Part shown: piece by piece, positions 53,301 through 63,800 of the stretch | Position numbering within the stretch: the stretch's first letter is position 1 | Layout: each line of letters opens with the position of its first letter | Source of the DNA: Bombus terrestris | Taxonomy: Eukaryota; Arthropoda; Insecta; Hymenoptera; Apidae | Direction of reading: 5' to 3' | NCBI RefSeq assembly: GCF_910591885.1 | Contig: NW_025963594.1 | Span: 186,001 to 250,000 of the forward strand | DNA: 64,000 nt | Position numbers and translations under genes: made by a program | Notes under the pieces: model-generated | Database searches by the model: none | Seen by the model: the letters and a program-made list of their open reading frames with translations, nothing else | What the model was told of the DNA's origin: nothing

Positions 53301-56300
53301 GCCCCACGTTGTCCCACGTTGTCCCACGTTGTCCCACGTTGTCCCACGGTGTCCAACGATGTCCAACGGTGTCCCACGTTGTCCCACGTTGTCCAACGGT
53401 GTCCAACGGTGTCCCACGTTGTCCCACGTTGTCCTGCGTTGTCCCACGTTGTCCCACGTTGTCCCACGGTGTCCAACGATGTCCAACGGTGTCCCACGTT
53501 GTCCCACGTTGTCCCACGTTGTCCCACGTTGTCCCACGTTGTCCCACGTTGTCCCACGTTGTCCCACGTTGTCCCACGGTGTCCAACGGTGTCCAACGAT
53601 GTCCAACGGTGTCCAACGGTGTCCCACGATGTCCACCGATGTCCAACGGTGTCCAACGGTGTCCAACGGTGTCCAACGGTGTCCCACGGTGTCCAACGGT
53701 GTCCCACGTTGTCCCACGATGTCCAACGATGTCCAACGATGTCCAACGGTGTCCAACGGTGTCCCACGTTGTCCCACGTTGTCCCACGTTGTCCCACGGT
53801 GTCCAACGATGTCCAACGGTGTCCCACGTTGTCCAACGGTGTCCCACGTTGTCCCACGTTGTCCCATGTTGTCCCACGTTGTCCCACGATGTCCCACGTT
53901 GTCCCACGTTGTCCCACGTTGTCCCACGTTGTCCCACGTTGTCCCACGTTGTCCCACGGTGTCCAACGATGTCCAACGGTGTCCAACGGTGTCCAACGGT
54001 GTCCCACGTTGTCCCACGTTGTCCCACGTTGTCCCACGGTGTCCAACGATGTCCAACGGTGTCCCACGTTGTCCCACGTTGTCCCACGTTGTCCCACGTT
54101 GTCCCACGTTGTCCCACGATGTCCCACGTTGTCCCACGTTGTCCCACGTTGTCCCACGTTGTCCCACGTTGTCCCACGTTGTCCCACGTTGTCCCACGGT
54201 GTCCAACGATGTCCAACGGTGTCCAACGGTGTCCAACGGTGTCCCACGTTGTCCCACGTTGTCCCACGTTGTCCCACGGTGTCCAACGATGTCCAACGGT
54301 GTCCCACGTTGTCCCACGTTGTCCCACGTTGTCCCACGTTGTCCCACGTTGTCCCACGATGTCCCACGTTGTCCCACGTTGTCCCACGTTGTCCCACGTT
54401 GTCCCACGTTGTCCCACGTTGTCTCACGTTGTCCCACGTTGTCCCACGTTGTCCCACGTTGTCCCACGGTGTCCAACGATGTCCAACGGTGTCCCACGTT
54501 GTCCAACGGTGTCCCACGTTGTCCCACGTTGTCCCACGTTGTCCCACGTTGTCCCACGTTGTCCCACGTTGTCCCACGTTGTCCAACGATGTCCAACGGT
54601 GTCCCACGGTGTCCAACGGTGTCCCACGTTGTCCCACGTTGTCCCACGTTGTCCCACGTTGTCCCACGTTGTCCCACGGTGTCCAACGGTGTCTAACGAT
54701 GTCCAACGGTGTCCAACGGTGTCCCACGTTGTCCCACGTTGTCCCACGGTGTCCAACGATGTCCAACGGTGTCCAACGGTGTCCCACGGTGTCCAACGGT
54801 GTCCCACGGTGTCCAACGGTGTCCCACGTTGTCCCACGTTGTCCAACGATGTCCAACGGTGTCCAACGGTGTCCCACGTTGTCCCACGTTGTCCCACGTT
54901 GTCCCACGGTGTCCAACGATGTCCAACGGTGTCCCACGTTGTCCCACGTTGTCCCACGGTGTCCAACGATGTCCAACGGTGTCCCACGTTGTCCCACGTT
55001 GTCCCACGTTGTCCTACGTTGTCCCACGTTGTCCCACGTTGTCCCACGTTGTCCCACGTTGTCCCACGTTGTCCCACGGTGTCCAACGATGTCCAACGAT
55101 GTCCAACGGTGTCCAACGGTGTCCCACGGTGTCCAACGGTGTCCCACGGTGTCCAACGATGTCCAACGGTGTCCCACGTTGTCCCACGTTGTCCCACGTT
55201 GTCCCACGTTGTTCCATGGTTTCCCACGTTGTCCCACGTTGTCCCACGTTGTCCTACGGTGTCCAACGATGTCCAACGGTGTCCAACGGTGTCCCACGGT
55301 GTCCAACGGTGTCCCACGTTGTCCCACGTTGTCCCACGTTGTCCCACGTTGTCCCACGTTGTCCCACGTTGTCCACCGATGTCCAACGGTGTCCAACGGT
55401 GTCCAACGGTGTCCAACGGTGTCCAACGATGCCCAACGGTGTCCCACGTTGTCCCACGTTGTCCCACGTTGTCCCACGTTGTCCCACGTTGTCCCACGTT
55501 GTCCCACGTTGTCCCACGGTGTCCAACGATGTCCAACGGTGTCCCACGTTGTCCCACGTTGTCCAACGGTGTCCAACGGTGTCCCACGTTGTCCCACGTT
55601 GTCCCACGTTGTCCCACGTTGTCCCACGATGTCCCACGTTGTCCAACGATGTCCAACGGTGTCCCACGTTGTCCCACGTTGTCCTACGTTGTCCCACGTT
55701 GTCCCACGTTGTCCTACGTTGTCCCACGTTGTCCCACGTTGTCCCACGTTGTCCCACGTTGTCCCACGTTGTCCCACGGTGTCCAACGATGTCCAACGAT
55801 GTCCAACGGTGTCCAACGGTGTCCCACGGTGTCCAACGGTGTCCCACGTTGTCCCACGTTGTCCCACGTTGTCCCACGTTGTCCCACGTTGTCCCACGTT
55901 GTCCCACGTTGTCCCACGTTGTCCCACGGTGTCCAACGGTGTCCAACGATGTCCAACGGTGTCCAACGGTGTCCCACGTTGTCCGACGTTGTCCCACGTT
56001 GTCCCACGTTGTCCCACGGTGTCCAACGATGTCCAACGGTGTCCCACGTTGTCCCACGTTGTCCCACGTTGTCCCACGTTGTCCCACGTTGTCCCACGTT
56101 GTCCCACGTTGTCCCACGTTGTCCCACGGTGTCCAACGGTGTCCAACGATGTCCAACGGTGTCCAACGGTGTCCCACGTTGTCCGACGTTGTCCCACGTT
56201 GTCCCACGTTGTCCCACGGTGTCCAACGATGTCCAACGGTGTCCCACGTTGTCCCACGTTGTCCCACGTTGTCCCACGTTGTCCCACGTTGTCCCACGTT

Positions 56301-59300
56301 GTCCCACGTTGTCCCACGGTGTCCAACGGTGTCCAACGATGTCCAACGGTGTCCAACGGTGTCCCACGATGTCCACCGATGTCCAACGGTGTCCAACGGT
56401 GTCCAACGGTGTCCAACGTTGTCCAACGATGCCCAACGGTGTCCCACGTTGTCCCACGTTGTCCCACGTTGTCCCACGTTGTCCCACGTTGTCCCACGTT
56501 GTCCCACGGTGTCCAACGATGTCCAGCGGTGTCCAACGGTGTCCCACGTTGTCCCACGTTGTCCCACGTTGTCCCACGTTGTCCCACGTTGTCCCACGTT
56601 GTCCCACGTTGTCCCACGTTGTCCCACGTTGTCCCACGTTGTCCCACGTTGTCCCACGTTGTCCCACGGTGTCCAACGATGTCCAACGGTGTCCCACGTT
56701 GTCCCACGTTGTCCAACGGTGTCCAACGGTGTCCCACGTTGTCCCACGTTGTCCTACGTTGTCCCACGTTGTCCCACGTTGTCCTACGTTGTCCCACGTT
56801 GTCCCACGTTGTCCCACGGTGTCCAACGATGTCCAACGGTGTCCCACGTTGTCCCACGTTGTCCCACGTTGTCCCACGTTGTCCCACGTTGTCCCACGTT
56901 GTCCCACGTTGTCCCACGTTGTCCCACATTGTCCCACGGTGTCCAACGGTGTCCAACGATGTCCAACGGTGTCCAACGGTGTCCCACGATGTCCACCGAT
57001 GTCCAACGGTGTCCAACGGTGTCCAACGGTGTCCAACGTTGTCCAACGATGCCCAACGGTGTCCCACGTTGTCCCACGTTGTCCCACGTTGTCCCACGTT
57101 GTCCCACGTTGTCCCACGTTGTCCCACGTTGTCCCACGTTGTCCCACGTTGTCCCACGGTGTCCAACGATGTCCAGCGGTGTCCAACGGTGTCCCACGTT
57201 GTCCCACGTTGTCCCACGTTGTCCCACGTTGTCCCACGTTGTCCCACGTTGTCCCACGTTGTCCCACGGTGTCCAACGATGTCCAACGGTGTCCAACGGT
57301 GTCCCACGGTGTCCAACGGTGTCCCACGTTGTCCCACGATGTCCAACGATGTCCAACGATGTCCAACGGTGTCCAACGGTGTCCCACGTTGTCCCACGTT
57401 GTCCCACGTTGTCCCACGGTGTCCAACGATGTCCAACGGTGTCCCACGTTGTCCAACGGTGTCCCACGTTGTCCCACGTTGTCCCACGTTGTCCCACGTT
57501 GTCCCACGATGTCCCACGGTGTCCCACGTTGTCCCACGTTGTCCCACGTTGTCCCACGTTGTCCCACGTTGTCCCACGGTGTCCAACGATGTCCAACGGT
57601 GTCCAACGGTGTCCAACGGTGTCCCACGTTGTCCCACGTTGTCCCACGTTGTCCCACGGTGTCCAACGATGTCCAACGGTGTCCCACGTTGTCCCACGTT
57701 GTCCCACGTTGTCCCACGTTGTCCCACGTTGTCCCACGATGTCCCACGTTGTCCCACGTTGTCCCACGTTGTCCCACGTTGTCCCACGGTGTCCAACGAT
57801 GTCCAACGGTGTCCCACGTTGTCCAACGGTGTCCCACGTTGTCCCACGTTGTCCCACGTTGTCCCACGTTGTCCCACGTTGTCCCACGTTGTCCCACGTT
57901 GTCCAACGATGTCCAACGGTGTCCCACGGTGTCCAACGGTGTCCCACGTTGTCCCACGTTGTCCCACGTTGTCCCACGTTGTCCCACGTTGTCCCACGGT
58001 GTCCAACGGTGTCCAACGATGTCCAACGGTGTCCAACGGTGTCCCACGTTGTCCCACGTTGTCCCACGGTGTCCAACGATGTCCAACGGTGTCCAACGGT
58101 GTCCCACGGTGTCCCACGGTGTCCAACGGTGTCCCACGTTGTCCCACGTTGTCCAACGATGTCCAACGGTGTCCAACGGTGTCCCACGTTGTCCCACGTT
58201 GTCCCACGTTGTCCCACGGTGTCCAACGATGTCCAACGGTGTCCCACGTTGTCCCACGTTGTCCCACGTTGTCCCACGTTGTCCCACGTTGTCCCACGAT
58301 GTCCCACGTTGTCCCACGTTGTCCCACGTTGTCCCACGTTGTCCCACGTTGTCCAACGGTGTCCCACGTTTTCCCACGTTGTCCCACGTTGTCCCACGGT
58401 GTCCAACGATGTCCAACGGTGTCCCACGTTGTCCCACGTTGTCCCACGTTGTCCCACGTTGTCCCACGTTCTCCCACGTTGTCCCACGTTGTCCCACGTT
58501 GTCCCACGTTGTCCCACGTTCTCCCACGTTGTCCCACGTTGTCCCACGTTGTCCAACGGTGTCCCACGTTGTCCCACGTTGTCCCACGATGTCCCACGTT
58601 GTCCCACGTTGTCCCACGTTGTCCCACGTTGTCCCACGTTGTCCCACGTTGTCCCACGGTGTCCAACGATGTCCAACGGTGTCCAACGGTGTCCAACGGT
58701 GTCCCACGTTGTCCCACGTTGTCCCACGTTGTCCCACGGTGTCCAACGATGTCCAACGGTGTCCCACGTTGTCCCACGTTGTCCCACGTTGTCCCACGTT
58801 GTCCCACGTTGTCCCACGATGTCCCACGTTGTCCCACGTTGTCCCACGTTGTCCCACGTTGTCCCACGTTGTCCCACGTTGTCCCACGTTGTCCCACGTT
58901 GTCCCACGTTGTCCCACGTTGTCCCACGTTGTCCCACGTTGTCCCACGGTGTCCAACGATGTCCAAGGGTGTCCCACGTTGTCCAACGGTGTCCCACGTT
59001 GTCCCACGTTGTCCCACGTTGTCCCACGTTGTCCCACGTTGTCCAACGATGTCCAACGGTGTCCCACGTTGTCCCACGTTGTCCCACGTTGTCCCACGTT
59101 GTCCCACGGTGTCCAACGATGTCCAACGGTGTCCAACGGTGTCCCACGGTGTCCCACGTTGTCCCACGTTGTCCCACGTTGTCCCACGTTGTCCCACGTT
59201 GTCCCACGTTGTCCCACGTTGTCCAACGATGTCCAACGGTGTCCCACGGTGTCCAACGGTGTCCCACGTTGTCCCACGTTGTCCCACGTTGTCCCACGTT

Positions 59301-59560
59301 GTCCCACGTTGTCCCACGTTGTCCCACGTTGTCCCACGTTGTCCCACGGTGTCCAACGGTGTCCAACGATGTCCAACGGTGTCCAACGGTGTCCCACGTT
59401 GTCCCACGTTGTCCCACGGTGTCCAACGATGTCCAACGGTGTCCAACGGTGTCCCACGGTGTCCAACGGTGTCCCACGGTGTCCAACGGTGTCCCACGTT
59501 GTCCCACGTTGTCCCACGTTGTCCCACGTTGTCCCACGTTGTCCAACGGTGTCCCACGGT

Positions 59561-60830
59561 GTTCAACGGTGTCCCACGTTGTCCCACGTTGTCCCACGTT
59601 GTCCCACGTTGTCCCACGTTGTCCCACGTTGTCCCACGGTGTCCAACGGTGTCCAACGATGTCCAACGGTGTCCAACGGTGTCCCACGATGTCCACCGAT
59701 GTCCAACGGTGTCCAACGGTGTCCAACGGTGTCCAACGGTGTCCAACGATGTCCAACGATGTCCAACGATGTCCAACGGTGCCCAACGATGTCCAACGAT
59801 GTCCAACGGTGTCCCACGATGTCCAACGATGTCCAACGATGTCCAACGGTGTCCAACGGTGTCCCACGTTGTCCCACGTTGTCCCACGTTGTCCCACGGT
59901 GTACAACGATGTCCAACGGTGTCCCACGTTGTCCCACGTTGTCCCACGTTGTCCCACGTTGTCCGACGGTGTCCAACGATGTCCAACGGTGTCCCACGTT
60001 GTCCCACGTTGTTCCACTTTGTCCCACGTTGTCCCACGTTGTCCCACGATGTCCCACGTTGTCCCACGTTGTCCCACGTTGTCCCACGTTGTCCCACGTT
60101 GTCCCACGTTGTCCCACGTTGTCCCACGTTGTCCCACGTTGTCCCACGGTGTCCAACGATGTCCAACGGTGTCCCACGTTGTCCAACGGTGTCCCACGTT
60201 GTCCCACGTTGTCCCACGTTGTCCCACGTTGTCCCACGTTGTCCCACGTTGTCCCACGTTGTCCCACGTTGTCCCACGTTGTCCCACGTTGTCCCACGTT
60301 GTCCCACGTTGTCCCACGTTGTCCCACGTTGTCCCACGTTGTCCCACGTTGTCCCACGTTGTCCCACGTTGTCCCACGTTGTCCCACGTTGTCCCACGGT
60401 GTCCAACGATGTCCAACGGTGTCCAACGGTGTCCCACGGTGTCCAACGGTGTCCCACGTTGTCCCACGTTGTCCCACGTTGTCCCACGTTGTCCCACGTT
60501 GTCCCACGTTGTCCAACGTTGTCCCACGGTGTCCAACGATGTCCAACGGTGTCCAACGGTGTCCAACGGTGTCCAACGGTGTCCCACGTTGTCCCACGTT
60601 GTCCCACGTTGTCCCACGGTGTCCCACGGTGTCCAACGATGTCCAACGGTGTCCCACGTTGTCCCACGTTGTCCCACGTTGTCCCACGTTGTCCCACGTT
60701 GTCCCACGATGTCCCACGTTGTCCCACGTTGTCCCACGTTGTCCCACGTTGTCCCACGTTGTCCCACGTTGTCCCACGTGGTCCCACGTTGTCCCACGTT
60801 GTCCCACGGTGTCCAACGATGTCCAACGGT
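59561..60830. repeat. Right-domain module R, copy 3, ending in a 490-bp in-register deletion
   Basis: GTTCAACGGT at 59,561, GTTCCACTTT at 60,011, GTCCAACGTT at 60,511 and GTCCCACGTG at 60,771 repeat the order of copies 1 and 2. Then B at 60,821 is followed directly by GTCCCATGTT (60,831) and GACCCACGTT (60,851). In copy 1 the equivalent bases, 27,331-27,820, lie between those points. The missing 490 bp is exactly 49 units and includes the GTTCCATGGT marker. Private substitutions here are GTACAACGAT at 59,901 and GTCCGACGGT at 59,961. Confidence 0.87.
60191..60390. repeat. Long homogeneous run of 20 canonical units
   Basis: Twenty consecutive A units sit between B at 60,181 and H at 60,391. 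A similar 18-unit run is at 26,721-26,900. In such runs CCC recurs every 10 bases on the plus strand with 7-base gaps, so the minus strand has GGG-N7-GGG without a break. These are the longest uninterrupted stretches for G-quadruplex or i-motif formation, and the likeliest sites for whole-unit length change. Confidence 0.9.
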
Positions 60831-63800
60831 GTCCCATGTTGTCCCACGTTGACCCACGTTGTCCCACGTTGTCCCACGTTGTCCCACGTGGTCCCACGTT
60901 GTCCCACGTTGTCCCACGGTGTCCAACTATGTCCAACGTTGTCCCACGTTGTCCCACGATGTCCCACGTTGTCCCACGTTGTCCCACGTTGTCCCACGTT
61001 GTCCCACGTTGTCCCACGGTGTCCCACGGTGTCCAACGGTGTCCAACGGTGTCCAACGGTGTCCCACGGTGTCCAACGGTGTCCCACGTTGTCCCACGTT
61101 GTCCCACGTTGTCCCACGTTGTCCAACGATGTCCAACGGTGTCCCACGTTGTCCCACGTTGTTCCATGGTTTCCCACGTTGTCCCACGTTGTCCCACGTT
61201 GTCCCACGGTGTCCAACGATGTCCAACGGTGTCCAACGGTGTCCAACGGTGTCCAACGGTGTCCCACGTTGTCCCACGTTGTCCCACGTTGTCCCACGGT
61301 GTCCAACGATGTCCAACGGTGTCCCACGTTGTCCCACGATGTCCCACGTTGTCCCACGTTGTCCCACGTTGTCCCACGATGTCCCACGTTGTCCCACGTT
61401 GTCCCACGGTGTCCAACGATGTCCAACGGTGTCCCACGTTGTCCAACGGTGTCCCACGTTGTCCCACGTTGTCCCACGTTGTCCCACGTTGTCCCACGAT
61501 GTCCCACGTTGTTCCACGTTGTCCCACGTTGTCCCACGTTGTCCCACGTTGTCCCACGTTGTTCCACGTTGTCCCACGTTGTCCCACGTTGTCCCACGTT
61601 GTCCCACGTTGTCCCACGGTGTCCAACGGTGTCCCACGATGTCCCACGTTGTCCCATGTTGTCCCACGTTGACCCACGTTGTCCCACGTTGTCCCACGTT
61701 GTCCCACGTGGTCCCACGTTGTCCCACGTTGTCCCACGGTGTCCAACTATGTCCAACGTTGTCCCACGTTGTCCCACGATGTCCCACGTTGTCCCACGTT
61801 GTCCCACGTTGTCCTACGGTGTCCAACGATGTCCAACGGTGTCCAACGGTGTCCCACGGTGTCCAACGGTGTCCCACGTTGTCCCACGTTGTCCCACGTT
61901 GTCCCACGTTGTCCCACGTTGTCCCACGTTGTCCACCGATGTCCAACGGTGTCCAACGGTGTCCCACGGTGTCCAACGGTGTCCCACGTTGTCCCACGTT
62001 GTCCCACGTTGTCCCACGTTGTCCCACGTTGTCCCACGTTGTCCCACGTTGTCCCACGTTGTCCCACGTTGTCCCACGTTGTCCCACGTTGTCCCACGGT
62101 GTCCAACGATGTCCAACGGTGTCCCACGTTGTCCCACGTTGTCCAACGGTGTCCAACGGTGTCCCACGTTGTCCCACGTTGTCCCACGTTGTCCCACGTT
62201 GTCCCACGATGTCCCACGTTGTCCAACGATGTCCAACGGTGTCCCACGTTGTCCCACGTTGTCCTACGTTGTCCCACGTTGTCCCACGTTGTCCTACGTT
62301 GTCCCACCTTGTCCCACGTTGTCCCACGTTGTCCCACGTTGTCCCACGTTGTCCCACGGTGTCCAACGATGTCCAACGATGTCCAACGGTGTCCAACGGT
62401 GTCCCACGGTGTCCAACGGTGTCCCACGTTGTCCCACGTTGTCCCACGTTGTCCCACGTTGTCCCACGTTGTCCCACGTTGTCCCACGTTGTCCCACGTT
62501 GTCCCACGGTGTCCAACGGTGTCCAACGATGTCCAACGGTGTCCAACGGTGTCCCACGTTGTCCGACGTTGTCCCACGTTGTCCCACGTTGTCCCACGGT
62601 GTCCAACGATGTCCAACGGTGTCCCACGTTGTCCCACGTTGTCCCACGTTGTCCCACGTTGTCCCACGTTGTCCCACGTTGTCCCACGTTGTCCCACGTT
62701 GTCCCACGGTGTCCAACGGTGTCCAACGATGTCCAACGGTGTCCAACGGTGTCCCACGATGTCCACCGATGTCCAACGGTGTCCAACGGTGTCCAACGGT
62801 GTCCAACGTTGTCCAACGATGCCCAACGGTGTCCCACGTTGTCCCACGTTGTCCCACGTTGTCCCACGTTGTCCCACGTTGTCCCACGTTGTCCCACGTT
62901 GTCCCACGTTGTCCCACGGTGTCCAACGATGTCCAGCGGTGTCCAACGGTGTCCCACGTTGTCCCACGTTGTCCCACGTTGTCCCACGTTGTCCCACGTT
63001 GTCCCACGTTGTCCCACGTTGTCCCACGTTGTCCCACGTTGTCCCACGTTGTCCCACGTTGTCCCACGTTGTCCCACGGTGTCCAACGATGTCCAACGGT
63101 GTCCCACGTTGTCCCACGTTGTCCAACGGTGTCCAACGGTGTCCCACGTTGTCCCACGTTGTCCTACGTTGTCCCACGTTGTCCCACGTTGTCCCACGGT
63201 GTCCAACGATGTCCAACGGTGTCCCACGTTGTCCCACGTTGTCCCACGTTGTCCCACGTTGTCCCACGTTGTCCCACGTTGTCCCACGTTGTCCCACGTT
63301 GTCCCACGGTGTCCAACGGTGTCCAACGATGTCCAACGGTGTCCAACGGTGTCCCACGATGTCCACCGATGTCCAACGGTGTCCAACGGTGTCCAACGGT
63401 GTCCAACGTTGTCCAACGATGCCCAACGGTGTCCCACGTTGTCCCACGTTGTCCCACGTTGTCCCACGTTGTCCCACGTTGTCCCACGTTGTCCCACGTT
63501 GTCCCACGGTGTCCAACGATGTCCAGCGGTGTCCAACGGTGTCCCACGTTGTCCCACGTTGTCCCACGTTGTCCCACGTTGTCCCACGTTGTCCCACGTT
63601 GTCCCACGTTGTCCCACGGTGTCCAACGATGTCCAACGGTGTCCAACGGTGTCCCACGGTGTCCAACGGTGTCCCACGTTGTCCCACGATGTCCAACGAT
63701 GTCCAACGATGTCCAACGGTGTCCAACGGTGTCCCACGTTGTCCCACGTTGTCCCACGTTGTCCCACGGTGTCCAACGATGTCCAACGGTGTCCCACGTT

